64,000 nucleotides of DNA from Portunus trituberculatus (taxonomy: Eukaryota; Arthropoda; Malacostraca; Decapoda; Portunidae): NCBI RefSeq assembly GCF_017591435.1, contig NC_059294.1, positions 14,126,104 to 14,190,103 on the forward strand, in the 5' to 3' direction. Under the pieces are notes generated by a model. That model was not told the DNA's origin. It ran no database searches and saw only the letters and a program-made list of their open reading frames with translations. Position 1 is the stretch's first letter. Every line of letters begins with the position of its first letter. This document shows, piece after piece, positions 1 through 18,360 of this stretch. A program made the translations under genes and the position numbers.

Positions 1-53
<53 letters not shown>
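1..53. repeat. (AG)n microsatellite, cut by window edge
   Basis: Perfect AG dinucleotide array that begins before the window. The only change is the terminal AA where it meets unique sequence. Confidence 0.97.
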
Positions 54-56
<3 letters not shown>

Positions 57-1235
57 AATGAGTAAACGAAGTGGTCAATAAAAAAAAATAAAACACAATC
101 ATTACAATAACAACTGGAACTCAATTCGACAACTTCTGACTTATTCTTTGACTTTCTGGGAGTGGTAAATTGAACGAGCTTTCCCTTCATCCACTTTTCT
201 CTATTGGTCGGTCTTCCTGACGCGTAAAAATTGAGAGAGAGAAAAAATCAAGACTCAAAAAGTACGCCATGAAGTCAATACCTTCACTGATGCTGCCTGG
301 AACTGATGGTCACGCGAAGCAAGTCGAGGTCAAACGTGACACCAAGAGACCCATGCTAGTAAACAACACATTCCTTTAAGAACTTTGTGGCTCTTGTTAT
401 GGTTTAAAGAAAAAGAAGTATCTAGTCTGGTAAAGTCTAACATAGAGATGTCAACACGAAAGAAAAAGTCTATCAAGAAGGCTATATAAAAAAAAGGCGG
501 ATGAAAAACGCTAAATAAGGAAAAAATATCGATGAAAATAATGACAACTGAATGAAAGTTACCTTGTAAAAACAAGAAGGAAAAAAATACCGAAAAGAAA
601 AATAGTTAAAACAATCAGATAAAGATACCAGATTAAGAAAATTCCGGACGAAAACTGCCAGAAAAACATCAGACACAATTGTTAAGTATAAGACAAAGAA
701 ACTCGAGCAACAGAGGAAAGCAGAGCAACGCCGTGAACGAGAGCAACAAACACGCCTGATGGACCGCGCAAGCTGGGTAACGACTTGAACACCGCGGAAA
801 AAGCACCAGACCAATGACCCAGTGCTGGAAATGGAGAAGGATTGGAAGCTCCACGGATTTCTCCAGTTGTTGTTTTAATTCCATGACGCTCATTACAGAG
901 AAAAAAAGGGGGAACCCGAATGAAGATAAATCACCTTTTGAGAGACCATAGAGAAAACACCTGCTGAGAAAATGAAAACAGAAAACGCACTGAGAAAACA
1001 CACAACGCGGACACGTATTACGCCAATGGAGATGGAACGTATACTTGAGAAACAAATGAAAATAAAACTATAAAGAGAACTTGGAAAAGAAACACAGCTG
1101 GTCAATATGTGAAAGAGGCAAAACTTTAAGTAAACCTACCAAAGAGTTAGATAAAGATTAAAGTCAGAGAAATGGTGAAGTATAAATTTGGCCAGGTCAG
1201 GAAAAGAAAAAAAGGGAGAAAGTAAAATAGGAACT
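54..1235. other. unique, purine/A-rich spacer, no gene seen
   Basis: The stretch is A- and G-rich on the + strand, which leaves the minus strand nearly stop-poor. The minus-strand open frames here are therefore Phe/Ser/Leu-rich and composition-driven. No conserved domain, splice pair or RNA gene was recognised. Confidence 0.6.
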
Positions 1236-1266
1236 GAGGAGAGGAGAGGAGAGGAGAGGAGAGGAG
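1236..1266. repeat. (GAGGA)n pentanucleotide array
   Basis: About six uninterrupted units of GAGGA inside a purine-rich stretch. Confidence 0.95.
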
Positions 1267-1358
1267 CAGCATATGCATGTGAGGCGGTATAGAAAGCCAG
1301 CGAGAAGGAAAAAGGAACTAAGAAAAGAAGGGAACAAGAAAGAGAAGAGAATCTTTGT

Positions 1359-1361
<3 letters not shown>

Positions 1362-1433
<72 letters not shown>
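1362..1433. repeat. (AG)n microsatellite
   Basis: Perfect 72 bp AG array. Confidence 0.97.

Positions 1434-3821
<2,388 letters not shown>

Positions 3822-3897
<76 letters not shown>
3822..3897. repeat. (AG)n microsatellite
   Basis: Perfect AG array of 76 bp. It accounts for the Ser-Leu runs of the minus-strand open frames. Confidence 0.97.
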
Positions 3898-3900
<3 letters not shown>

Positions 3901-4223
3901 TTCATTACATTCACACCAGGAAAAAACCAAGATAAATACACACACACAAAAAAACACTAAAATAAAAAATCAAACTAAAAAATAAATGGACTACACAACC
4001 AAAAACTCGAACAAATACACAAATAAGAAAAACAAGAAAATAACAATGACAAATAGAAATAAAAGGATGACAAACTTAGGCAAACCGTGAGCTAAAGAAA
4101 CAGGATGACGTGGATAAAAAGGCAGAGTCAACAAGGAGAAGTATTTTGGGGCAGAGTAATTATAATCAGTGTAAAGTGAAGGGGAAGGGAGAAAAAGGTG
4201 AAAAGAAAGGTGTGAGAGCTTGG

Positions 4224-4226
<3 letters not shown>
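3898..4226. other. A-rich unique spacer
   Basis: A-rich and K-rich in all + frames. No gene or element recognised. Confidence 0.5.

Positions 4227-4283
<57 letters not shown>
4227..4283. repeat. (GA)n microsatellite
   Basis: Perfect 57 bp GA array followed by about 270 bp of purine-rich sequence (to about 4560). Confidence 0.97.
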
Positions 4284-4284
<1 letters not shown>

Positions 4285-4571
4285 AAATATGGCACTGAGT
4301 CAGCCAAATACCGGACCCGTTCAGAGGAAAATGGATGAGAAAAGGATGAAGAAAGAAAGAGAAAGAAAGAAGGAAGGAAGAACGAGAGAAAGAAAGGACA
4401 TAGAAATGCTGATAAAGAGAAAGCGGTGACAACGAAACGGAGAAAGAAAAAAAGAGAAAAAAAAAACATGGAAAAGAGACGAACACAACAACAACAATAA
4501 AAAAACAAGATATTTAATGAGAAAAGAAAGGAGGAAAAGAGAAAACAGAACATTTCATTGTTGAAAATACC

Positions 4572-4742
<171 letters not shown>

Positions 4743-5106
4743 GGCTGAAGGGCACTTTGGGTGATGCGGCGGTTGTTTGGGCACCTGTCACCCCGCTGGT
4801 ATCAAGATTACAGGTGAGAGGAGGGGGAAGAAAAGAGGAGGAGGAGGAGGATATGGAAGAGGTGGAGGAAAAGAGGCACACGAGCAGCGAAATTCCGGGT
4901 AAATGTCCAAAGATAAACGAAATATGCTGAATAATCGGGGTTAGTTAAATTCTCTCCCTCCGTCAACCTTCTCCTTGTTGATTCTGGCGAGCACTTCATC
5001 CTGCTAAGGAGTTCAGACCTGCTGCTTACTCGTATTATGCTTTGTTTCTGACTTACTGCTTTTCTATTTTTTCACATCAGGTTTTTAAGGTAACCACGAA
5101 ATGAAT

Positions 5107-5110
<4 letters not shown>

Positions 5111-5149
<39 letters not shown>
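5111..5149. repeat. (CT)n microsatellite
   Basis: Perfect 39 bp CT array. Confidence 0.96.
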
Positions 5150-5153
<4 letters not shown>

Positions 5154-6185
5154 TGACGCGGTACTTTTAACACCTTTTCTGCTTCGTATTTGTCTATTTC
5201 GACTCCGGTTTACGTTTTCTGTAACCGTGAGCCACTCCTGCCGAATCAAGAGGAACCAGCACACCACACCGCTGGCTGCCCTCCGCCCCTGAGCACCTGT
5301 GCCTCCCACGGAACTCTCTCACCGCACTCCGGCATAAGTAAGCACCAGGCACCGGTCACACGCTCCCTAGCCACAAGCACGAGCCAGTCACTGAGCAAAC
5401 ACTTCGCCCAAATGTCTGCGTTCTTTAAGTTCTTCTTTCTCTCTCTATTTCTCTACGTTAGAGAAATTAGCATGCAAGATGGAACACCCTCACTACACGC
5501 GCCTAACATTTTTCGCATGACTTTTTCGTTCCTGTTTTGTTCGCTGTTTGGGATTGTTCGCCCAGTCTTCATTCCGCGACTGGTGTGGTTGGCGGCAGCG
5601 CAGCGCACGAGGCGAGGTACACAGCGCGGGGAGAAAAGGAACCGAGTCGCCCGTCCCGCTATCCCAGGCTCTCCCAGCTTGATAAATATTCCAGCGGATG
5701 GACTGTATCTCTCGTCCTTCACTTGGCGTGGAGGACCCTCGCCTGTGTCAGGGATGTAGAGCTGTGTGAAGGGAGGCACTCGCCTTTACAAATAGACTTT
5801 TCAGACTCTCTCCTCTAGTCAATTCGCCTGTAAATACACATAATTTCCTCACACACACTCCAAGGGAAGGGGAGGAGACAGCGCCCACTTGCAACACGAT
5901 CTCCACTGTTCCACTAGCTCGGCTCCGTTTCAGGCCAGGAATAATGTAGAGTTAATTTTTCCGTTTAATTTGTTCACCGGGGCAAGACGAACAACACCAA
6001 GACGATTACTTACCCCGAGTTTTCGTCCACTCGAGAAAAGAGAAAGACATACAGCAGAACGCAAACAGACAAATGGACAAGCTCACCGACAACCTGACGA
6101 ACAAAGTGAAAGATTGATTGACTGATTGACTGAATGACCGACTGGATCACTCCCTGAATGACAGAAAGGCACGCGTTCCTGGACA
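5150..6185. other. unique stretch with a 189-codon anonymous open frame
   Basis: A + strand frame stays open at 5190-5759 without SSR content, but a frame this long is expected about once by chance in 64 kb. The opposite strand is also open (5453-5779). No domain is recognised and neither frame is called a gene. Confidence 0.4.
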
Positions 6186-6212
6186 GACACACACACACAC
6201 ACACACACACAC
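6186..6212. repeat. (AC)n microsatellite
   Basis: Short perfect AC array. Confidence 0.95.
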
Positions 6213-6862
6213 GCAGCTCCTCATTCTTTACTCTCAGCCTCAGTCAAGTCGTCCTCAGCTGTCAGAGGCCTCGTCTTCGTGTCTCCTTTATGAAAAATAG
6301 TCTGAAGAGGGTTTAATTCTCCTCTTGTGATAAAACTCGAGCAAATTTCAAACTCAAAAAGAGCGTAGTGGGAATGCCAGGGGATGGGTGAGAAGGAGGG
6401 GGATGTGAAAGAAGGGGACGTGAGGAAAGGGAAGGGATTGTTCTTTTCTCTCTTCTTCAAGTTAGTTTCAAGTGAGGCACACTCTAGTTCGTCTCCTTAA
6501 TCTTCTCTCGTAATCTCTCTCAGCTCTCATCCTCCTCTTGCCATCACCCAACGTTCTTCTTCTTTTTCTTCTTCTTTTTCTTTCCTCTTTTCCTTTTCTT
6601 TTTCTATTTCATTTTCTTCATTATCTTCTCCTCCACTCTTCTCCTCCATCTCCTCCTCCCATCGGCCATCTCCGTATGTCACTCCACTTGACAGGAAGAC
6701 AAACACAAGAGTTAATTAAGAAATATTCAGTTGGACATTCGTTAGCAGACACTGGTGGGGGAAATGCCCATGAGATTCGCTTCTTCACGTTTGTTTATAT
6801 TTTGTACACTTGGTCTTCGTTGACTCAGTGACGCATCTTATTAAAATCAGCTCGACGACGAG

Positions 6863-6893
6863 GAGGGGAAGAGGGGAAGAGGGGAAGAGGGAA
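6863..6893. repeat. (GAGGGGAA)n octanucleotide array
   Basis: About four consecutive purine-only 8 bp units. Confidence 0.85.
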
Positions 6894-7215
6894 GGAAGGG
6901 GGGAGCGAGGCGCATGACGTGGTACCTTGATAAAATACAAGTGACAAATTTATGATTACACGGATGGCGGACTCTGGAGCCCAAGGGTAGGACGGGACGG
7001 GATGGGAATCGAGTAAGGGTGCACTGTATGAACGAAAGAAAGTATTCCGTCAGTGTTCACCGTTAAGTGGAATAGCCTGGCGGTAAAGAGGGAGGAGGAT
7101 GAAAGGAAGAGAAGGAGGAGAAGGAGGGGGAGGAGAGTCGGGACAAGCTGGGTCATCCTGTTCCCTTCACGCTACATAAACTTGGAGCTGATGACACCAC
7201 CGCTAGGCGAGGTGA

Positions 7216-7237
7216 GGGTGAGGGTGAGGGGTGAGGG
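7216..7237 (+). other. G-quadruplex-compatible motif
   Basis: Four G-runs of three or more (7216, 7222, 7228, 7235) separated by TGA loops. This fits the G3+N1-7 pattern on the + strand. Confidence 0.7.
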
Positions 7238-7429
7238 CGGCCATGGAAACGCGGGTCAGGAGGTGAGGGAGAATTCGTGGCTTTGAAATATACACACAAG
7301 AAGGAGGAGGCTGTAGCGGAGACGTCACTCCCGCGTGAGATGAGGGAACCATTCGCTTGCCGCTCGCCTGCCCGCTATCAACGGAGGCGCTGGAAAGACA
7401 CGTTCAAGCAACTAACTAGACGAGCTGAC

Positions 7430-7665
7430 GCCAGACACTCTACTGAACACGATCCGATGCCAAACGCTCGTTACTCAAGTGCCAATTTCTCTCTTCTGAA
7501 CACTATCTGATGCTAATACACTCTTTACTAAACACTATTTGATGCCAAAACACTCCCTATAAACGCGCTCTACTTAACACTCATATGATGCTAAGACGCT
7601 CCCGACTGTATATACAAGATCAAATGCTCTCTTAACTGAATGCAATCTGATGCCACACCCTCTCT
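7430..7665. repeat. degenerate minisatellite, about 5 copies
   Basis: The phrase (T)GAACACTATCTGATGCCAAAACACTC recurs in diverged form. The anchor GATGC falls at 7456, 7509, 7541, 7587 and 7649, each preceded by a variant of AACACTATCT and followed by a variant of CAAAACACTC. Spacing varies (53, 32, 46, 62 bp), so units carry indels. Confidence 0.75.
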
Positions 7666-8338
7666 TTCTCCACTGGAATCCAACTTTGTCACTATTTCTT
7701 GAAAGATAATCTAGGTGGGCGTTCCTGCTCTCCGGTATTTGAGGGCGGCTGGTTAGGCTTCATCCCGGCTCAGGCTCAGTATTTTCAGTGTACAAAATTG
7801 ATTCCACCAGACCCCGACATGTACTGGTGCGCGGCGCGGGTTGGGTCACATTGCTGGTGTGGTCTGTGGTCTGGCCTGATTTTTTCCCTTTTACATTCAG
7901 CGAGCTGTTTTGAACTGGTCGGATCTGGTGTCCAGTTTCTCCCTTTGTGAGAATGTGGCTCAGTCCAATTTAATCCAATGAACATATTTCTGTTTTATAG
8001 TCTCGCGGTACTATTTCCACTAACTATTGAATTGCGGGCATAAAGACAGACCAACTATCCAACTATCCTCTTGATGGCGTCCCTCAGTCTGTCTGCCAAA
8101 GGTTAATTAAAGACGGGGGGGTGTGCCGAGCGGCGAGCATGTTGATGAAGGTGTGGGAGCGAGGAGAGTGAGGGCAGCAGGAGCAGCAGCAGCATGTTGG
8201 GTGAGAACGGCGTCAGGATACTGAGTCGGGCAGTGCTGAGCCACCCACAACTTCCAGGGCGATGCTGCTGCTACTTGGCAAAACACGAAGCTGATACAAG
8301 GAAAGAATAAGAGATAAAGGGCAAGAAGGAGGAGAAAG
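7666..8338. other. unique spacer, no gene seen
   Basis: An 83-codon open frame at 7699-7950 is Cys/Trp-rich but matches no family I know. Nothing else is supported. Confidence 0.4.
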
Positions 8339-8364
8339 AGGAGGAGGAGGAGGAGGAGGAGGAG
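8339..8364. repeat. (GGA)n microsatellite
   Basis: Perfect GGA array in a purine-rich stretch. Confidence 0.95.
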
Positions 8365-8541
8365 TGCGAGGAAGCCCTGAAGTATGGCAGCGACTGCACA
8401 TATAAAACAAGGGTGCTGAGCAAGGAGAATAGAGAGTGCGGCGGATGCTTTGCATCAATGTATAGGTGTGACACAACGTGTTCACCTTTTTTTTGTAAGC
8501 GATGGCTAAGCAAAGTTCCACAAGTCTAACTAACGCCCCAT

Positions 8542-8703
<162 letters not shown>

Positions 8704-8956
8704 CTCTCTCTCCCTCTCTTTTTCTCTCTCTCCAGCCTCAGTCTTCTCGGTGTTGCTCCTTCACATACTTTCCCCCGACAACATGCGGCAGGACGCCTCA
8801 GCATCTCAGTGGGAGGCGCAAGAAGCTGCACTTCATCGTGGCTGGAATGTAACATCAGCCTTCCACAACAAAGCTCTTCCCCTTACTCAAGGCTTCTATG
8901 CAAAAACACACTAGCGTTACTTAACTGTGGTAGCTTCTGGTTGAGAATATGAGATA

Positions 8957-9151
8957 ATGCAGAACAAAAGAGGAATACAGGATGAGGAACAAAAACTCGC
9001 TCCCATTCTCCACTTATTTCCACTCATGAGTTGTTACTATGGCAGACAGTGTGCCGGGGCTTCCCTACTTTGTGGCGGCATGTCGTCCGTGACCTGTCAG
9101 AGTTGCAGCAAGACCGCGTGCACAGCCTTCGAGTGTTATGCAGACGTCTAG
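8957..9151 (+). other. short Cys-rich open frame, uncertain
   Basis: 64 codons from an ATG, with eight Cys in the last 40 residues. There is no hydrophobic signal peptide. It overlaps the better-supported candidate exon at 9046-9290 in another frame, so at most one is real. Probably fortuitous. Confidence 0.12.
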
Positions 9152-9290
9152 ATATCATGAATATCAATCAGAGGCTCGGTAGGAGCACGAGGGACGCCTC
9201 AGCTGCTCCTCATGCAGCAGATGTTCTGAGAGGAGTTGCGGATGAGAGGATGCTGTTTATCAAACACGAACAAATAGCTCTGAAGTGGAG
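9046..9290 (+). other. candidate coding exon, family unknown
   Basis: A reading frame is open from 8986 to the stop at 9292-9294. Within it, a pyrimidine-leaning tract ending in GGCAG (9041-9045) could be a 3' splice site, and GGAG|GTGAAT at 9290/9291 a 5' splice site. The implied 245 nt exon starts in phase 0 and ends after two bases of a codon. The encoded 81 residues are mixed-composition, Leu/Arg/Asp-rich and helix-like (for example LSELQQDRVHSLRVLCRRL), unlike the SSR-derived frames around it. I recognise no domain and no partner exon was found nearby. It could be chance: open frames of about 100 codons are common in this window. Confidence 0.25.
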
Positions 9291-11151
9291 GTGAATAGAA
9301 AATATTTACTCATGATCAACAGAGGAGATGCGAAGGAGATCAGTCAGCCTCGAGGCTCAGTCGCTCCTTCCCTCACTCAGTCAGCGCACATCGCCACATG
9401 CACCACTAACAACACCCGGAGATGCACACGGGACTGAACTGACTACCAATGATGACCTCTTGTCTGTCTAAGGTCACGATGCCACGGTCATTTTCACAGC
9501 TGAGGACTAGACTTGGTCATGTTATTCTTGGTACAAAATATGGACACTCATTAGTACAAAGTAATTATGGGTCAAGTGTTTTCAACTGATATTGACTCTA
9601 CAGATATACCCCTCGGAGGCAATAGACTAAATGACTGATTGACACAACTAGGGGGATCATACGGCGCCAAGACAGACTACAGTTATAAGTTAAAGAAGTT
9701 ATTGAATATCTTCACACAGTACCGTACAAAACACTTCCCAGCTTGTAGTATAAATCCGCTGAAAGAAATCATAGCGAGTAATAGAACAGCATAGTATTCC
9801 AAAAGAAACTCGACAACTCTTTAACGCCACAAAACGCTATTTCGCAAACAAACAAAAGATGAACATGTCAGTCGAATGATATTGCAAGTCTTCAAACATA
9901 TCACACCCATAAAAAAAAAAAAAAAAAGACTCCAAACCACTTCCATCGCAGATCCGAGCACCACCAGGTAGACTATTTTTCCAGAGCCACGCACCACCAA
10001 TCACACCGGCGCATTCATTAACACGACTTAACCTTTTCACCGCTATTGACAGGACGACGCTCGCTACGTCATTTGAATAAGCCTGGACAATTATCCCGCG
10101 TGAAAGCATGACTAAAGACACTAGAAAAGTTTGAGTCACTTAATCTCTCCTTTCGCTGTTATGATGTCTTTCTAAATCATATTCTAAACTACCACCAGAC
10201 TTTTCTATTGAGTCTAAAGCATTACAAGGGACTGAATATCTGTCTTCTTTCAGATTTTTCAATTATCAGAGGCAACACAAGGCTGTCTCACGCTCACCCA
10301 TACACTTCCGCACATCCAGTATTGTTTAAGACGTGAATTTCGTTATACTGCAAGCACACATTCCAGAAAGTCTACCCCATGACGAAGGGGCAAAGGAGCG
10401 AAGAGGACGATGGGACGAAGAGGTGAAGGGGACGAAGGGGCGAAGGGAACGAAAGGGCATCCTCTAAGTGGCAGCGTGAGTCAAGGTGAGTGAGGTGGGT
10501 CTCCGTGGCCCTTACTGTAAAAGCTTTGGAAGTAGTTTCGTTTCATAACTTCTCGGATGTTTTCCTTCCCGGGCAAGCTCAGCACAATAGAAGGGGAAAA
10601 AAAGGGAAGCTCACGAGAGAAAGGGAAGGAATATGCGGAAGAAATAATGGAAGAAATGACAGAACATGATCATGACAATAGAAGAACACATTCCCGCAAG
10701 TCTCGTCCCATCATATCTAAATCTTTGATGGAAAATAAGAAATAATAGATAACCATTTCCAAAAATAATAAAAAAAGAAACAAAAGAGAACATAAATCAA
10801 AGCACCGAAAAGTTATAGGTTGAACTTATGAAAAACTATAATAAGAAACAATAAAGAAATAAGATACAGGATATTTCTTCGATAAATTCTCAAGAAGTTT
10901 AAAAAAATCTTACGTTCAATACAACTGAACTCATTCCTTGCCTGTCATGACTAATCGACGAGTCCAGTAACTCAGAAATGTTGATGAGGTGGCAGAGGGG
11001 AGGGCGGGGGCGGGGAGCGTCGATAGAAGGCACCGTTGAGGCGACGATGAGAGGGCATGGACACGAGCGGCAGGTGGCGTGTGGCTTGCTTATCAGTTTT
11101 CTCATATACCTGGAAAGAAAAAAAGACTTGTTATAGTAGTGGTAATCGTAG
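9291..11151. other. SSR-poor unique stretch
   Basis: Contains a 17 bp poly(A) run (9911-9927) and a purine-rich degenerate tandem (10381-10460). It becomes A/G-rich from about 10560. No gene or known transposon recognised. Confidence 0.45.
10381..10460. repeat. degenerate purine minisatellite, unit about 10-16 bp
   Basis: Variants of GGGACGAAGGGGCGAA repeat about five or six times with small indels. Confidence 0.7.
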
Positions 11152-11370
<219 letters not shown>

Positions 11371-11644
11371 GAATAGTTGATACATTGAGTTCTTATTGCA
11401 AACAGAAACAATGGAGTCTTTATTTAATCTTTTTTTCCCCCCTCAAGGTTTTCATCACTGACATATTCAAGTGTCAAAGTCCATCTCTTCATTACTTTAT
11501 CGCTCTGTCCTGCCGCGCTGTAACGAACAAAGGAAAAAGTACACTGATGCCCGGCCCCCCCCCCTAAAAAAAAGAGAGAAAAAAAGAAAGAAAAGAGAAA
11601 AAAAAAGACAGATGACATTCGATGAGAAAAAAAAAGTGGAAACG

Positions 11645-11647
<3 letters not shown>

Positions 11648-11717
<70 letters not shown>
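11648..11717. repeat. (GT)n microsatellite
   Basis: Perfect 70 bp GT array preceded by an A-rich purine stretch (11568-11640). Confidence 0.97.
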
Positions 11718-11719
<2 letters not shown>

Positions 11720-11873
11720 GCGTTGTATTACCGGGGAAAAATCGCCATGCTTTACTTTTCCTGTAAGTATTAATCTCAACTCCAGACAGCATAGAAGGCC
11801 GCGGCTCTCCTGCACTGCAGCCCTCGATGCCAGATTATGCAGAACGCCCTCTGACCTCCTCCTTCGTGCTTCC

Positions 11874-12191
<318 letters not shown>

Positions 12192-12197
12192 CGAATC

Positions 12198-12227
12198 AGT
12201 AGTAGTAGTAGTAGTAGTAGTAGTAGA
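12198..12227. repeat. (AGT)n microsatellite
   Basis: About nine units directly downstream of the GA array. Confidence 0.95.
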
Positions 12228-12436
12228 ACAGTCTGTCTTCTCTAAAATGGCTCCTGGATTTCAAACATATTGTAGCTTATTGATAACATAATTGATCTGA
12301 TGTGAAAAGTACTTGTTTTCTGTTCATCGACGCACTTATTACAAGGACAGCTTACTGTTTTCCTCAAGATCTGACAACCACGCATTTCCTGGGACACCAT
12401 TCAAACCCAGACCCAGGAGCCACTTTAGACAAACTA

Positions 12437-12465
12437 TAGTAGTAGTAGTAGTAGTAGTAGTAGTA
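12437..12465. repeat. (TAG)n microsatellite
   Basis: Short perfect TAG array. Confidence 0.95.

Positions 12466-15464
<2,999 letters not shown>

Positions 15465-15520
<56 letters not shown>
15465..15520. repeat. (GT)n microsatellite
   Basis: Perfect 56 bp GT array. Confidence 0.97.
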
Positions 15521-15522
<2 letters not shown>

Positions 15523-16453
15523 CTCCTTTGCGTGTCAGGCGGCAGTCAGCGCTAAGGCATTAAGATGATCTAGTGTAGGAGTAGTAACAGACCCGGAATA
15601 ATCTAATTCATGATTAAGAAAAACAATAACAATAATGTAATATTTACAATTATAAAGTAGTCTTATTATGCATCCCCTGATTTAGCACAACACAACATCC
15701 TTGATACCATTATCCCCTCAACGTTTCTTTTCACTTCTTACTTCATTCTCTTACATACGCCAATAGATTTCAAACCTTCCCTTATTTCTCTTCTTCCTGT
15801 ACCATAGTTCTCGATGTACAAACCGGCCCTTCAGACACGATCATCCTCAGCAAGATGGAGGAGCCCCGCACGAGCACCATCCTCCTCCTCCTCTTCCCTC
15901 GCCTCCCGCACCTGATCACTCACGCACTCCTGGCTGCTTACACCTGCGCCCTTCCCTCCCTGCCAGGCTGCTGAGAGAGAAAGGGCCAGTTTCTTACCTT
16001 CGATTGATACTGCTGGGAAGCTACAATCTTGGCAAAATTTAAGAGGAGTTCTGAGTGTCATTAATCGTGCGATCGCCTTTTGTGGACAATGTTGATGCGA
16101 TTAATATGCGGTGGTTGAGTTCGAGAGACGGGAGTGTGACCTGCTCCTCAACCTGGCCAGCGAGGGAAGGGTGACGGGAGAGTGGAGGTGGTAGTGAGCG
16201 TATTATCTGTGTGGATGGGATATCGGGTTTATTTACGCCTGGTAATGTTTGGTTTATTCTTTTCTTATGTTTTGAATTCATGTTTCCTGCTGTGAAAGAT
16301 GCCGCTGCAGGGGAGGGAGGCTGACGGACGGTTTGGAGGCAGGAAGGAGATGAGTGAGAGAAGAGTGGAAGTAGGAGAGAAGAAAGGAGAAGGGAAGAGA
16401 AAGGAATAAATAGGGGAAGGAAGCATTTATGTAGAGTACAGCGTGCTTCAATT
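15521..16453. other. unique spacer
   Basis: AT-rich, then GC-richer near 15830-16010, with a purine-rich end at 16300-16420. No gene recognised apart from the doubtful short frame at 15855. Confidence 0.45.
15855..15974 (+). other. short open frame with hydrophobic N-terminus, uncertain
   Basis: 39 codons from an ATG with purine at -3 and G at +4, ending in TGA. Residues 9-14 (ILLLLF) and 24-28 form short hydrophobic stretches. The Leu run comes from a (CTC)n-like tract, so the pattern may be compositional. No homology recognised. Confidence 0.12.
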
Positions 16454-16489
16454 CACACACACACACACACACACACACACTTACGCATA

Positions 16490-16552
<63 letters not shown>
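16454..16552. repeat. interrupted (AC)n microsatellite
   Basis: (AC)n 16454-16480, a 10 bp interruption, then (AC)n 16491-16552. Confidence 0.97.
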
Positions 16553-16557
<5 letters not shown>

Positions 16558-16858
16558 GTTCGAAATTGTACTGAATTGGGTGTAGTTGGTATTTGTTTTC
16601 TTCGGAGTGCAAGATCTTCGTATGCTGGACGAGAAGGAAAGCACCGCGTATCAGATGGAAGTGTCGCACGTTTCTCAGGGAGCTTGTCTGTGTGTCTCCC
16701 CGCAGTGACCACGGGGTGTCGCTGCCTCCGTAGCGTGGTGGTGACTTGTGAGGGCCGAGGGCTGAGAGTGCTGTGCGGGGAATCTTGTGTAGGCTTTGTT
16801 TATTGTTGTGGGTATGTGGTGTGGATCTTATCTAGTGGCTGTTGTTGTGGTTGTGGTA

Positions 16859-16870
16859 TTATTATCATTA

Positions 16871-16948
<78 letters not shown>

Positions 16949-17000
16949 GTTGTTGTTTTGTTATTGTTATTGTTATTGTTATTATTATTAACATCATTAA
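16859..17000. repeat. (ATT)n / (TTG)n interrupted trinucleotide array
   Basis: ATT units dominate, with internal TTTT, (TTG)n and (TTATTG)n segments. All three + frames read as Ile, Tyr or Leu runs. Confidence 0.95.
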
Positions 17001-17010
17001 TAACATTACT

Positions 17011-17513
<503 letters not shown>

Positions 17514-18070
17514 TGGTAAGTTTGAAGTTTACTGAAATACTATTGCGAGCACAACACAATTACCACGAAGCATCACAAGAGCAGACCTCTGCTGCAGATA
17601 ACACCCGATGGCTGAAATACGAGGAGCGTGGCCAACATAGGGAGAAGACAACGCCCACTTTCTCGCTCTTTAACCTTATACCAAAAGACCAACACTGCTC
17701 GCTGCCTCCTTCACTGGACTGACGAAAAACAGTGCCGCTACTTTTACTTTCCTTACAGTCACTATCAGGGGTGGAATGGCTGCACTAGGTGATATTTAAA
17801 CCCGCAAAAAGCGCCGTACCGAGGAGAGTAAAGGTAGGGATTGAGTCTGAGCTTCGGCATAAATTCTGGTAATGGAGAAGATACGAGTACATATGCGACT
17901 TTTTTCCCATCAGCTTTAGGGTACTGGAGTGACTCGCGCCCATAGAAGTACCTGGCCAAACCCGGACCTGTCTTGCTCGGTACCCATCACTTCGCTCTGC
18001 CCAGCCCCGGACGACTTGTGATTGTAGCTTTTGAAAAATTTTATTCTATTTTATTTTCAAATTAATAATC
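17514..18070. other. unique stretch, no gene recognised
   Basis: First part of an SSR-poor block. A minus-strand frame at 17765-17959 has balanced composition but no recognised domain. Confidence 0.4.
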
Positions 18071-18360
18071 TAAGCTTTTCGCGAGCGGTGACTCAGTACT
18101 TCCCTGTTGTGGTGCTAAGAAAAAAAAAAAAAAATCAGGTATGTACAGTACATTAAACACCTGTAGTTTTCTATCTTTTTGACGGAAAATTTAAACTTTT
18201 CGCGAGAGGCGTCATATGAAATTTTTTGTGGTATTGAAGACAATAAATCACCTGTGGCTTTCCAGCCTCCTTATTTCATATTTGATTATCTTATTTAAAC
18301 AATAAATTATAAAATGTAGTGCCAGGTTACATTATTGTTGGGGTGCTAAAATTAATAGGC
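18071..18360. repeat. degenerate tandem repeat, period about 121 bp
   Basis: TAAGCTTTTCGCGAG at 18071 recurs as TAAACTTTTCGCGAG at 18192. Each is followed by GTCA/GTGA-like sequence, TTGTGGT, TAAGA/GAAGA, and then CACCTGT-G-TTTC. A third partial copy is suggested by TTGTTGGGGTGCTAA near 18337. A 16 bp poly(A) at 18119-18134 interrupts the first copy. Confidence 0.7.

Larger units (their letters stand above)
6213..7429. other. unique stretch with short G-rich repeats
   Basis: Holds a pyrimidine-rich run (6480-6660), an 8 bp purine tandem (unit GAGGGGAA, about four copies at 6863-6893) and a G-quadruplex-compatible run at 7216-7237. No gene recognised. Confidence 0.5.

Noticed and set aside
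5190..5759. 189-codon frame without SSR content
   Set aside because: A frame of this length is expected about once by chance. The antisense frame is also open and no domain is recognised.
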